64,000 bases of DNA from Actinacidiphila rubida (GTDB lineage: Bacteria > Actinomycetota > Actinomycetes > Streptomycetales > Streptomycetaceae): positions 124,001 through 188,000 of the forward strand of contig NZ_FODD01000011.1 in NCBI RefSeq assembly GCF_900110255.1. The letters are read 5' to 3'. Position numbers and translations under genes: made by a program. The notes beneath the pieces are model-generated. The model ran no database searches. It worked only from the letters and a program-made list of their open reading frames with translations, and had not been told where the DNA came from. The stretch's first letter is position 1. Each line of letters starts with the position of its first letter. Of this stretch, positions 1 through 9,438 are shown piece by piece.

Positions 1-201
1 CGCCGGAAGCCGCGGCAGTGGACACGATTTAGTCCTGGGCGGTGCGGGCCGGTAGTGTACGCGGTTGGCCCCATGGCTTGACCGTTACTGCACGCAAAAG
101 ATCCACCGACATCGGGTGACATTATCACCTCAGATGTGACAAACCGGGCATCGGCGGGTACAAACAGGGGCGACACGACGGGCGACGCATATCCCGCAAC
201 G

Positions 202-227
202 GGAATCTTCACCGCCGACCGGACGTT
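202..227 (+). promoter_or_regulatory. Sigma-R type promoter of rbpA
   Basis: GGAAT at 202-206 is followed by exactly 18 bases and then GTT at 225-227. This matches the consensus GGAAT-N18-GTT for the thiol-oxidative-stress sigma factor SigR. It lies 63 bases upstream of the rbpA start, and rbpA is a known SigR target in S. coelicolor, so the assignment rests on both sequence and family knowledge. Confidence 0.8.
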
Positions 228-289
228 GACCGGATGACGACGACAGCGACACCTGTCCTGTGGGCGACCAAGCCCGGGAGGCACGATTC

Positions 290-664
290 ATGAGTGAGCG
301 AGCTCTCCGCGGCACGCGACTCGGGGCCACCAGCTACGAGACCGACCGCGGTATCGATCTGGCCCCGCGCCAGACCGTTGAGTACGCATGCCGGAACGGC
401 CATCGATTTGAGATGCCGTTCTCGGTAGAGGCCGAGATCCCGCCGGAGTGGGAGTGCCGCGCCTGCGGCCAGACCGCTCTGCTCGTGGATGGCGAAGGCC
501 CCGAGGAGAAGAGCATCAAGCCCGCGCGAACGCACTGGGACATGCTCATGGAGCGGCGCACGCTGGAGGAACTCGAGGAGGTGCTGGCCGAAAGGCTGGC
601 CGTCCTGCGATCCGGTGCGATGAACATCGCCGTGCATCCGCGCGACAACCGTAAGTCCGCCTGA
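290..664 (+). CDS. rbpA: RNA polymerase-binding protein RbpA
   Basis: A 124-residue actinobacterial transcription factor that binds RNA polymerase and group I/II sigma factors (HrdB) and stabilises open complexes. The sequence is almost identical to known RbpA proteins. The N-terminal tail is followed by a zinc-binding core with Cys34, His38, Cys56 and Cys59, then a basic linker and the C-terminal sigma-interacting helix around MERRTLEELEEVLAERL (about residues 86-102). An in-frame start exists 30 bases upstream, but the ATG at 290 gives the family N-terminus MSERALRG. Transcription is likely induced by disulfide stress through the SigR-type promoter at 202-227. The gene stands alone and is followed by two strong hairpins. 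Confidence 0.97.
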   Translation: MSERALRGTRLGATSYETDRGIDLAPRQTVEYACRNGHRFEMPFSVEAEIPPEWECRACGQTALLVDGEGPEEKSIKPARTHWDMLMERRTLEELEEVLAERLAVLRSGAMNIAVHPRDNRKSA

Positions 665-675
665 CCCTCAGGCCA

Positions 676-699
676 CGGGCCTGCAATGCCGCAGGCCCG
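676..699 (+). terminator. Terminator hairpin after rbpA
   Basis: A 9-bp perfect stem (676-684 with 691-699) and a six-base loop start 12 bases after the rbpA stop. There is no U-tract, as is usual for Streptomyces terminators. Confidence 0.6.
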
Positions 700-713
700 C
701 AACCCCGTGCCCC

Positions 714-737
714 GGCGCGGAGCTCACGCTCCGCGCC
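714..737. terminator. Second hairpin between rbpA and fxsA
   Basis: A 10-bp perfect GC stem (714-723 with 728-737) with the tetraloop TCAC, between two converging genes. It could terminate transcription from either side. Confidence 0.55.
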
Positions 738-818
738 GCACGCATGTCCGGGGCCGTTGCGCCGCGGCCATGGCGCGGCCGCGGGTCCCGCGGCCCCCGC
801 GCCCGGTCCCGTACGCGA

Positions 819-849
819 CGGTCACCCGGGAAGGGCTCCCGGGTGACCG
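819..849. terminator. 13-bp hairpin downstream of fxsA
   Basis: A 13-bp perfect inverted repeat (819-831 with 837-849) and five-base loop lie just beyond the fxsA stop. It probably terminates fxsA transcription on the minus strand and backs up rbpA termination on the plus strand. Confidence 0.6.
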
Positions 850-867
850 CGGACCGTGGGACGGGGC

Positions 868-1482
868 TCAGTCGTGGTGGTCGACGACCTCGCCCTGAAT
901 GACCTTGCCGTCGGGCCGGTGCATCTTGGCCTGCTCGCCGGCGTCCCGCGCCTGCTGGAACAGGTCGCCCAGCGAACCGGGCTCCGCGGGGTGCGCGGAC
1001 TGGCGGCGCAGCGCACGCTCCGCCACCCGCTCCAGGCCCGCGCCGACGAGCTTGCGGGTGGGCGGGAAGAGCAGCACCAGGGCCACCGCGTCGGACAGGA
1101 AGCCCGGGATGATCAGCAGGATGCCGCCGAGCATGTGCAGGCCCGTGCGTCCCCCGCCGGGCGCGCGCTCCTGGACCTCGGCGGGCCCGCCCTGCTTGGC
1201 CCGCTGCGCCTCCTGCACGGACGCCGTCAGGTTCCGCCAGGCGCTGCGCCCGGCGCGCTTGACCGCGACGGCACCCAGCACGAAGCCCGCCAGGATGCAC
1301 AGGAACACGAAGAATCCGCTGGTCGCGTCGGCGACCACGATGAGCAGCCAGATCTCCAGCACCGCCCAGGCCGCGATGGCCAGGGGCAGCAGTCGCAGCC
1401 GGGAGCGCCGCCGTGGGGGCGGCTGCTGCGCTTGCTGCGACGCCCCGTGCGGGTGGACGGGAGGCCGTGAACTCGTCGTCAT
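868..1482 (-). CDS. fxsA: FxsA family membrane protein
   Basis: A 204-residue protein of the FxsA/YtzA family. In E. coli FxsA is a cytoplasmic membrane protein whose overproduction suppresses F-plasmid exclusion of phage T7; its cellular role is not settled. After a proline/arginine-rich cytoplasmic start come two hydrophobic segments (about residues 32-50 and 55-75), then a third around GGILLIIPGFLSDAVALVLLF (about 120-140), whose LxxPGFLSD motif is the family signature, followed by a polar C-terminal tail. The ATG at 1482 has only a weak ribosome binding site. It converges on rbpA. Confidence 0.85.
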   Translation of the reverse strand: MTTSSRPPVHPHGASQQAQQPPPRRRSRLRLLPLAIAAWAVLEIWLLIVVADATSGFFVFLCILAGFVLGAVAVKRAGRSAWRNLTASVQEAQRAKQGGPAEVQERAPGGGRTGLHMLGGILLIIPGFLSDAVALVLLFPPTRKLVGAGLERVAERALRRQSAHPAEPGSLGDLFQQARDAGEQAKMHRPDGKVIQGEVVDHHD

Positions 1483-1581
1483 AGCTCAAGTGTGCCAAAG
1501 AGACCCACGACACCAAAGGCCAGGTAAAGGCCCGAGGCGGCGGGCCGATCCCGGTGGACGCACGGCGGCGCCGACGCCACG

Positions 1582-2433
1582 ATGTCCCGGGTGACCGACA
1601 GCACCCCCGAGCCTCACTCCCCCGAGTCCCGCTCCCCCGAACCGCCCTCCCCCGACGCCGCCGCGCACGGTGCCGCCCACGCCCACTTCGACGCCCTCAA
1701 CGCCCGCCTGGACCGCATCGAGGCCCGGCTGACGCCGGCCCACGGCGATCTCGCCGCGGCGGAGCACCGTGTCGAGCCGGCCTGGCGCCGGGTCACCCAG
1801 GGCGAGGAGCGCTGGGCCTCGGCGGCCGCGATCCTCGCGGTGGTGGCGATCCAGCTGCTGGTGCTGCCCGCCCGGCTGGTGGTCCAGCCCCGGTGGCTGA
1901 TGCCGGCCGTGGAGTCGGCGCTGCTGGTCGCGCTGGTCGCGGGCAACCCGCGCCGCATCGAGCGGGGTTCGCGGCTGCTGCGCTCGCTGGGCCTGGCGCT
2001 GATCGTGGTGATCGGCGGGTCCAACGGCTATTCGGCGGTGCGGCTGGTGGACGGGCTGGTGCGCGGCACGGAGGGCTCGGCGGCCGGGCCGCTGCTGCTG
2101 CGGGGCGGGGCGATCTGGCTGATCAACGTCGTGATCTTCGCCCTCGCGTACTGGGAGCTGGACCGCGGCGGCCCGGCGGCCCGTGCGGCCGGCGAGCGCG
2201 ACGTGCCCGACTTCCTGTTCGTGCAGATGCAGTCGCCGGACCTCGCGCCCCCGCACTGGGAGCCGGTGTTCTTCGACTACCTGTACCTGTCGTTCACCAA
2301 TTCCACGGCGTTCAGCCCGACCGATGTGATGCCGTCCTCGCTGTGGGCGAAGGCGCTCATGATGGGGCAGTCCGCGGTGTCGCTGCTGACCGTCGTGCTG
2401 GTGGTGGCGCGGGCCGTCAACATCCTCGGCTGA
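1582..2433 (+). CDS. Putative membrane protein with pore-like C-terminal segment
   Basis: I do not recognise a named family with certainty. The 283-residue product has a serine/proline/histidine-rich N-terminal tail (residues 1-35), a short amphipathic stretch, and about four to five hydrophobic segments starting near residue 80. Near the C-terminus, YLYLSFTNSTAFSPTDVMP is followed by a long hydrophobic helix. That arrangement resembles the pore-loop and inner helix of two-TM ion channels, but the potassium selectivity motif TVGYGD is absent. Similar uncharacterised proteins occur in many Streptomyces. The ATG at 1582 has no clear ribosome binding site; a GTG nine bases downstream is possible. 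Confidence 0.7.
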   Translation: MSRVTDSTPEPHSPESRSPEPPSPDAAAHGAAHAHFDALNARLDRIEARLTPAHGDLAAAEHRVEPAWRRVTQGEERWASAAAILAVVAIQLLVLPARLVVQPRWLMPAVESALLVALVAGNPRRIERGSRLLRSLGLALIVVIGGSNGYSAVRLVDGLVRGTEGSAAGPLLLRGGAIWLINVVIFALAYWELDRGGPAARAAGERDVPDFLFVQMQSPDLAPPHWEPVFFDYLYLSFTNSTAFSPTDVMPSSLWAKALMMGQSAVSLLTVVLVVARAVNILG

Positions 2434-2482
2434 CGGCCCGGATCCCGCGCGGGGCCCGTCACGGGCCCCGGGAACGGCCCGG

Positions 2483-3253
2483 CTACGGCTTGCGGCCGAC
2501 GATCTTGGACGCCCGCGAGCTGACGCCCCAGGCAGTGACCCGCCACAGCGCCTCGGCGACGATGTTGCGGCTCATCTTGCTGTCGCCGCGCTCGCGCTCC
2601 ACGAAGGTGATCGGTACCTCCACCACGTGGAAGCCGGCCTTCACCGCGCGCCAGGCCAGGTCGACCTGGAAGCAGTAGCCGGCCGACGCGACCTCGGACA
2701 TGCCCAGGCCCTCCAGCGTCTCCTTGCGGAACGCCCGGTAGCCGCCGGTCACGTCATGGATCGGCACGTCCAGCAGCAGCCGCGAGTAGGTGCTGCCGCC
2801 GCGGGACAGGTACTCGCGGGACTTCGGCCAGTTCACCACCCGGCCGCCGGGGATCCAGCGGGAGCCGAGCACCAGGTCGGCGCTCTTGAGCGCGGTGAGC
2901 AGCCGGGGCAGCTCCTCGGGCTGGTGGGAGCCGTCGGCGTCCATCTCGACCAGGACGCCGTAGCCCTCGTCGATGCCCCAGCGGAAGCCGGCCAGATAGG
3001 CGGCGCCCAGGCCCTCCTTGCCCTTGCGGTGCAGCACGTGGACCTGGGAGTCCTCGGCGGCCAGCTCGTCGGCCAGCTTGCCGGTCCCGTCAGGGCTGTT
3101 GTCGTCGGCGACGAGCACGTGGGCGTCCGGCACCGCGGCGCGGACCCGCTGCACGATCGGCTTGACGTTCTCGGCCTCGTTGTAGGTCGGGATGATGACC
3201 AAAACCCTGCCGAGCGGGCCGAAGGTGCGCTGCTCGTCGTTCACTGCGGTCAC
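2483..3253 (-). CDS. ppm1: Polyprenol monophosphomannose synthase (GT2)
   Basis: A 256-residue family 2 glycosyltransferase that transfers mannose from GDP-mannose to polyprenyl phosphate, giving the lipid donor for protein O-mannosylation and, in mycobacteria, lipoglycans. It shows the N-terminal VIIPTYNEAENV motif, the metal/nucleotide-binding VEMDADGSHQ (DxD) and GYCFQVDLAWRA. There are no transmembrane segments, matching the catalytic domain of mycobacterial Ppm1. The GTG at 3253 overlaps the lnt stop as GTGA, implying translational coupling; a second GTG at 3244 is also possible. In M. tuberculosis the two enzymes form one two-domain protein, so this adjacency fits a functional pair. Confidence 0.92.
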   Translation of the reverse strand: MTAVNDEQRTFGPLGRVLVIIPTYNEAENVKPIVQRVRAAVPDAHVLVADDNSPDGTGKLADELAAEDSQVHVLHRKGKEGLGAAYLAGFRWGIDEGYGVLVEMDADGSHQPEELPRLLTALKSADLVLGSRWIPGGRVVNWPKSREYLSRGGSTYSRLLLDVPIHDVTGGYRAFRKETLEGLGMSEVASAGYCFQVDLAWRAVKAGFHVVEVPITFVERERGDSKMSRNIVAEALWRVTAWGVSSRASKIVGRKP

Positions 3254-4944
3254 TGCGGTTGCTGCCCTTTCGCCTTGCGTGTGCGGTCGCGCCTGCCGAT
3301 GGCGACTGCGGCCGCGCAGGACAGGAGCCCCACCATAGCGAGAACCCACTCGGGTACCGCGCCGACGCGGTCGGCGACGGTCTTCTCGTCACGCAGAGGG
3401 AGGTCCGCGGTGAGCACCTGGCGGGTGAACTCCTTGCTGCGCTGCTCGATCCTGCCGTCGGGCGCGACGACCGCGCTGATGCCGCTGGTGGCCGCGGTGA
3501 CGACGGCCCGGCCGTGCTCGACCGCCCGCAGCCTGGACATCGCGAGCTGCTGCTCGGGCTGCCCGGTGCGGCCGTAGGTGGCGTTGTTGGTCTGCACGAC
3601 GATGGCGCGGGCGCCGGCGTTCACGGTGTCGCGGACGATGCCGTCGTAGGCGACCTCGAAGCAGATCACGTCGCCCAGCCGGGCCGGGCCGATCCGCATC
3701 ACGCCGGTGCCCTTGCCGGGGTAGAAGTCGCGCGGGATCTCGTTGAGCTGGCTGACGACCTTGGTGAGCTCCTTGCGGAACGGCACGTACTCGCCGAACG
3801 GCACGGGGTGCTGCTTGGTGTAGTGCGCCCCGGGGCCGGTGACGGGGTCCCAGACGATGCCCTCGTTCTGGACGTGGTCCTTGTCCGGGCCGTCGACCAG
3901 GGCGCCGACGAGCACCGGCAAGCCGACCGCCTGCACCGCCTCGGTGATCCGGTCGTACGCGACCGGGTTGGAGAACGGGTCCAGGTCGGAGGAGTTCTCC
4001 GGCCACAGCACGATGTCCGGCTTCTGGACCCGGCCGGCCCTGATGTCGGCGGCCAGTTGCAGGGTCGCCTGCACGTGGTTGTCGAGGATCTGCATCGGCC
4101 GGCCGAGGAAGTGCATGCCCGGCTGCTGCACGTTGCCCTGCACGATCGCGATGCGGACGTGGCCGTCGGCGTTCGTGTGCACGGGGACGAGCAGTCCGCC
4201 GCAGAACACGGCCGCGGACAGCACGAGGGCCGCCGTGCCCGGCAGCGCCCCTCTCAGGCTCCGGCGGGGCGCCCGCCACGTCCGGTACCCGGCGAGGGCC
4301 GCCGCGGCCAGCAGGGTGCCGCTGAGGGCCACGGCGAAGCTCACCAGCGGCGCTCCGCCGAGCGCGGCGAGCGGCGTGAAGGGCGAACCGGTGTTGGCGA
4401 ACGCGAGCCGGCCCCACGAGAAGCCGCCGAACGGCAGCCGGTCGCGGACGAGTTCCTGCGCCACCCACAGGCAGGCGCACCACAGCGGCCACAGGCGCAG
4501 GCGCTGCGCGAGCACCATCAGGCCGGCCATCAGCACGAGGTAGCAGGCCTCGACGCCGGACAGCACGCCCACCGCGAGCCAGGTGACCGAGCGCAGCCAC
4601 ACCAGCAGCCACAGGAAGAAGGGGAACCCGAAGGCGAACCCGAGCCAGGCGCCCTGCCGGACCGTGCGGCCGCGCAGCACGAGCGCGAAGCCGGCGACGG
4701 CGACGACCGACAGCGGCCACACGCCGTACGGCGGGAAGGCGGCGGCCATCCCCAGGCCGAGCAGGGCGGCGACGGCACTGCTCGGCGCGGCCCGGCGGGC
4801 GGTCGCCGCGAGGCGGGCACGTCGCGTCGCCCGCTCGGGGACGGTGCCGCCGGGGGCGGCGCCGGCCTCGGCCGGGGGCGCCGGCGAGGCGGTGACCCCG
4901 GAGTCCGGGGGCGCCACGGGGGCGGTGTCGGGACGCAGGCGCAC
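3250..4944 (-). CDS. lnt: Apolipoprotein N-acyltransferase
   Basis: A 564-residue integral membrane enzyme that adds the third acyl chain to the N-terminal cysteine of lipoproteins. Residues 55-255 carry about six hydrophobic helices; residues 263-545 form a nitrilase-fold domain with the expected triad Glu316 (WPENSS), Lys377 (YTKQHP) and Cys428 (VICFEVAYD). The open frame continues far upstream, but the GTG at 4944 has the ribosome binding site AGGAAGG eight bases before it. The N-terminal 50 residues are proline/alanine-rich and disordered-looking. It is followed by ppm1 with a 4-base overlap. Confidence 0.93.
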   Translation of the reverse strand: MRLRPDTAPVAPPDSGVTASPAPPAEAGAAPGGTVPERATRRARLAATARRAAPSSAVAALLGLGMAAAFPPYGVWPLSVVAVAGFALVLRGRTVRQGAWLGFAFGFPFFLWLLVWLRSVTWLAVGVLSGVEACYLVLMAGLMVLAQRLRLWPLWCACLWVAQELVRDRLPFGGFSWGRLAFANTGSPFTPLAALGGAPLVSFAVALSGTLLAAAALAGYRTWRAPRRSLRGALPGTAALVLSAAVFCGGLLVPVHTNADGHVRIAIVQGNVQQPGMHFLGRPMQILDNHVQATLQLAADIRAGRVQKPDIVLWPENSSDLDPFSNPVAYDRITEAVQAVGLPVLVGALVDGPDKDHVQNEGIVWDPVTGPGAHYTKQHPVPFGEYVPFRKELTKVVSQLNEIPRDFYPGKGTGVMRIGPARLGDVICFEVAYDGIVRDTVNAGARAIVVQTNNATYGRTGQPEQQLAMSRLRAVEHGRAVVTAATSGISAVVAPDGRIEQRSKEFTRQVLTADLPLRDEKTVADRVGAVPEWVLAMVGLLSCAAAVAIGRRDRTRKAKGQQPQ

Positions 4945-5691
4945 GGTCGCGGCCTTCCTGCAGGTGGAGAGGTGGTGAGGGTGACCGTACCCCGTGACGA
5001 CACCCCCTTGAGTCGCGGGACGGCAAAGGTCCGGCGACGATCCCCACGCCGCCACCGGCGCTCCACGGCCACCCGGCCGTGACGCCCCGCACCCCCCGCC
5101 AGGCCACGCCGCGGCCACCCGGCCCACCACAACGGAACGGGCCCGGACGCCCTTCGGGCCGACCCGGGGTCCTCCCCCAGACTCCGTCCGGGGGCACCCC
5201 CAGCTGCGAACCGCACCCACACCACCCCGCCCACCACAACGGAACGGGCCCGGACGCCCTTCGGGCCGACCCGGGGTCCGCTGGCTGCGGGCCGCGCCGG
5301 GGTCGTTGTCTACTGGGCGTCCAGGCCCTTCCCGGGTCACACCTGCCGATCGGGCGGCGCTCCGGCTCCGTACCCTGGCGGGCGGAGTGGCCCCTTGGCG
5401 GGCCGCGTTCCGCGTCGTGGCCGCTGGACCTGGCTGCCAGTGGCGACGTGCCCGTCCGGCGCGACGCCCCATGGCCCAGCGGTGTTTCGACGCAACCGCG
5501 GAGATCCCCCGGTCCGACGTCCTGTGGTGGACTTGGCCGAACCTACTCGCCTCCGACCAGCCACTGTCAACACCCCTGTGACCTGCGGGCTTTCATCAAA
5601 TCAGCAGGTCAGTGACGAGCGGGCGCCGGGAGCACGACACGCCGCCGTGACACCAGGCCGCACCGTTCGGCCGCATCGCCGCCGACGGCGT
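4945..5691. other. Gene-free spacer with interspersed repeats
   Basis: About 750 bases separate lnt from the amidohydrolase gene. I find no convincing gene. The left part holds the lnt leader and a repeated Streptomyces-like intergenic element (listed separately). The right end holds an 8-bp inverted repeat TGACCTGC/GCAGGTCA (5579-5586 with 5604-5611) in a relatively AT-rich patch. Confidence 0.6.
5122..5279. repeat. 51-bp perfect direct repeat flanking a C/G-run element
   Basis: Positions 5122-5172 and 5229-5279 are identical over 51 bases, with a 107-base period. Each copy contains GGGCCCGGACGCCCTTCGGG and can fold. The 56-base spacer holds the C-run/G-run hairpin element (CCCCCAG ... CCGGGGGCACCCCCAG) that is common between Streptomyces genes. 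This looks like a duplicated interspersed repeat and not a protein-coding or CRISPR structure. Confidence 0.75.
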
Positions 5692-7353
5692 TCACCCGGT
5701 CGGCCGCGGGTGGATCTCCCGGCCTGCGACGACGGTGGTCAGAGCGGTCGGCAGCGGGTTGCCGGGGGTGAGATCCGGCAGGCCGGGAGTGCCGGAGCGC
5801 GGGTCGGTGGACCAGTTGGCGACCCGCTCGTCGGGGGCCTGGACGACGAGGTCGCCCGTACTCCAAACGGCGTAGTCCGCGGGGGCGCCGGGAACGAGCA
5901 CGCCCGCGTCGTCGCGGCCGACGGCCCGCCACCCGCCGCGCGTGTGGGCGTTGAACGCGGCGCGGGCCGAGATCCGGTGCCCGGGCGTGCGGTGGAACGC
6001 GGCGGCGCGGACCGCGCCCCAGGGGTCGAGCGGCGTGACGGGGCTGTCGGAGCCGAGGACGAGGGGGACGCCGGCGCGGGTCATCGCCGCGAACGGGTTG
6101 AGCGCGGCGGCACGCTCGGCGCCCAGCCGCCGGGCGTACATGCCGTCCTCGCCGCCCCACGCGGCGTCGAACGCGGGCTGCACGGACGCGACGAGGCCGA
6201 ACTCGGCGAACGCGGCGATGGTCTCCTCGGTCATCAGCTCCGCGTGTTCCACCCGGTGCCGCAGCGCCCGCACCCGGTCCAGGCCCGCGTGCGCGGCCGC
6301 GGCGCGCACGCCGTCCACGACCGTGCCGATCGCGGCGTCGCCGATCGCGTGGAAGCCGGCCTGCACGCCGGCCTCGGTGCACAGCGTGAGGTGGCGGGCG
6401 ACGGTCTCGGCGTCGAGGTAGGCGACGCCGGTGTGGGCGGCATCGGCGTACGGCGCGTGCAGGCACGCGGTGTGCGAGCCGATGGAGCCGTCCACGAACA
6501 GGTCGCCGCCCGCACCGACCGCGCCCAGCTCGCGGATCCGGTCGAGGTCCGCGGCGCTCCGCGCCGCCTCCGCCCAGTAGCCGAAGACCCGCGGCAGGGG
6601 CTCCTCTGCGGACAGGGCGAGCAGGGCGGCGAGGTCGTCCTCGGAGGAGATGTCGGGGCCCGCGCACTCGTGGAGCGCGCCGATGCCCTGCGCGGCGGCG
6701 TGCGCGAGCGCCGCGCGCTGCGCGGCGGCCCGCTGCTGCGGGGTGACGGCGGCGAACGCGGCGCGGCGGACCGCGTGGTGCGCGTCGCGGGTCAGCGGCG
6801 CCTGCGCGTCGTAGCCGGCCTGGCCGGTGACACCGGGGACGAGGTCGAGGAGCGCGGTGCTGGCGGCCGCGGAGTGGACGTCGGCGCGGGTGAGATAGAC
6901 GGCCCGGCCGCCCGCCGCCTCGTCGAGCTCGGCGCGGGTGGGCGGGCGCCGCTCGGGCCAGCGCGTCTCGTCCCAGCCGTGGCCGAGCAGGACCCGGTCG
7001 CCGGGGTGCGCGGCGGCGTGCTCGGCGGTGCGGGCCAGCGCCTCGGCCAGGGACGCGGTGCCGCTCAGGTCGAGGCCGGTGAGGGCCAGCCCGGTGGCGG
7101 TGGTGTGCACGTGCGCGTCGGTGAACGCCGGGGTGACCAGCGCGCCGTCGAGCTGGACGACGCGGTCGACGCCGTCGGCGAAGGAGTCCGCGGCCCCTTC
7201 CGAGCCGACCCAGGCGACCGTTCCGCCGTCGACGACCATCGCGGTGGCGAAGGGGTCGGCGGGGCTGTAGACGAAGCCGCCGCGCAGCAGGACGGTGCCG
7301 GGCGCGGGGTCGGGGGCCGCCGGGGGCTGGGGGTGCGGGGAGGTGCGGTGCAT
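5692..7353 (-). CDS. Amidohydrolase family protein (YtcJ-like)
   Basis: A 553-residue metal-dependent hydrolase of the amidohydrolase superfamily (Amidohydro_3/YtcJ group). The N-terminal beta-sandwich is followed by the metal-binding DAHVHT motif near residue 80, later conserved histidines in GFHAIGDAAIG and HRVEHAELM, and the aspartate in LGSDSPVTPLDPW. Substrate cannot be told from sequence; relatives hydrolyse cyclic amides, N-acyl amino acids or formamides. The ATG at 7353 gives the family-typical start. It lies 28 bases downstream of an Lrp-type regulator in the same direction, so co-transcription or local regulation is likely. Confidence 0.85.
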   Translation of the reverse strand: MHRTSPHPQPPAAPDPAPGTVLLRGGFVYSPADPFATAMVVDGGTVAWVGSEGAADSFADGVDRVVQLDGALVTPAFTDAHVHTTATGLALTGLDLSGTASLAEALARTAEHAAAHPGDRVLLGHGWDETRWPERRPPTRAELDEAAGGRAVYLTRADVHSAAASTALLDLVPGVTGQAGYDAQAPLTRDAHHAVRRAAFAAVTPQQRAAAQRAALAHAAAQGIGALHECAGPDISSEDDLAALLALSAEEPLPRVFGYWAEAARSAADLDRIRELGAVGAGGDLFVDGSIGSHTACLHAPYADAAHTGVAYLDAETVARHLTLCTEAGVQAGFHAIGDAAIGTVVDGVRAAAAHAGLDRVRALRHRVEHAELMTEETIAAFAEFGLVASVQPAFDAAWGGEDGMYARRLGAERAAALNPFAAMTRAGVPLVLGSDSPVTPLDPWGAVRAAAFHRTPGHRISARAAFNAHTRGGWRAVGRDDAGVLVPGAPADYAVWSTGDLVVQAPDERVANWSTDPRSGTPGLPDLTPGNPLPTALTTVVAGREIHPRPTG

Positions 7354-7381
7354 GGCCCCATCCTCTCGCCCGGCGGCGGCG

Positions 7382-7822
7382 TCACACGCGCGGGGGCCTG
7401 GACTCGTACGCGGTGGAGAGCACCACGGTGGTGCGGGTGGAGACGCCGGCCAGGCTGCGGATGCGGCCGAGCAGGTGCTCCAGCTCGATGGGGGTGGCGA
7501 CGCGCACCTTGAGGATGTAGTTCTCGTCGCCGGCGACGCTGTGGCAGGCCTCGATCTCGGGGACCTCGGCGAGCCGGTCGGCGATGTCGTCGGGCGCGCT
7601 GGGGTCGAACGGCTTGACGGAGATGAACGCGGTGAGGGACAGCCCGACCGCCTCGGGGTCGATGATCGCCGCATAGCCGCGGATCACCCCGCGTTGCTCC
7701 AGGCGGCGCACGCGCTGGTGCACCGCCGAGGTGGACAGGCCGGTGGCCTTGCCCAGGTCGGTGTAGCTCATGCGCCCGTCAGCGACGAGCAGTTCCACGA
7801 TGTGCCGGTCAAGCTCCTCCAC
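7382..7822 (-). CDS. Lrp/AsnC family transcriptional regulator
   Basis: A 146-residue feast/famine regulator. An N-terminal winged helix-turn-helix (about residues 5-50, with YTDLGKATGLSTSAVHQRVRRLE) is followed by a RAM/ACT-like effector and oligomerisation domain (about 65-140). Such proteins form octamers that sense amino acids. The small gap to the downstream amidohydrolase gene suggests it controls that gene or an amino-acid-related pathway, but no operator could be identified. Confidence 0.88.
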   Translation of the reverse strand: MEELDRHIVELLVADGRMSYTDLGKATGLSTSAVHQRVRRLEQRGVIRGYAAIIDPEAVGLSLTAFISVKPFDPSAPDDIADRLAEVPEIEACHSVAGDENYILKVRVATPIELEHLLGRIRSLAGVSTRTTVVLSTAYESRPPRV

Positions 7823-7882
7823 AGCGGCGACCTTACCGGCACCGGAGGACGTCGCGTCATGGGGACGGCGGCCGGATGACGG

Positions 7883-9196
<1,314 letters not shown>

Positions 9197-9291
9197 TTAC
9201 AAGGCGTCACGGCAAGGCGGCGCGCGCAGGGCCGGGGAGCATTCGGCGGTGCGTGGGCGCATGGCGGGGGCGCACGTTCCGGTCACGACGG

Positions 9292-9315
9292 GGAGTGTGA
9301 CGAAGGCCACACTCC
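9292..9315. other. 8-bp inverted repeat upstream of zinc-ribbon gene
   Basis: GGAGTGTG (9292-9299) is repeated inverted as CACACTCC (9308-9315) with an 8-base loop, about 124 bases before the start of the small CxxC protein. It could be an operator or leader hairpin. The rest of the 296-base spacer shows nothing I can name. Confidence 0.35.
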
Positions 9316-9438
9316 GCGCACGGGGAGGGCTCCCGGTGGCGTGATTACCCGCGTAGCGCGGCGGGAAGTGCTCGCTATGGCCGAGAGCGCGCAGCCCGGC
9401 CGGCCCGAACACGGGCCTCACCCAAGGGGGAACGCAGC

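Noticed and set aside
5122..5279. Possible CRISPR array
   Set aside because: Only two repeat copies, both 51 bases long, with a repetitive spacer; no cas genes.
5395..7512. Long open reading frame opposite the amidohydrolase gene
   Set aside because: It is antisense to a clear amidohydrolase with metal motifs, and its product is a low-complexity Arg/Gly/Val-rich sequence, as expected from complementary GC-biased codons.
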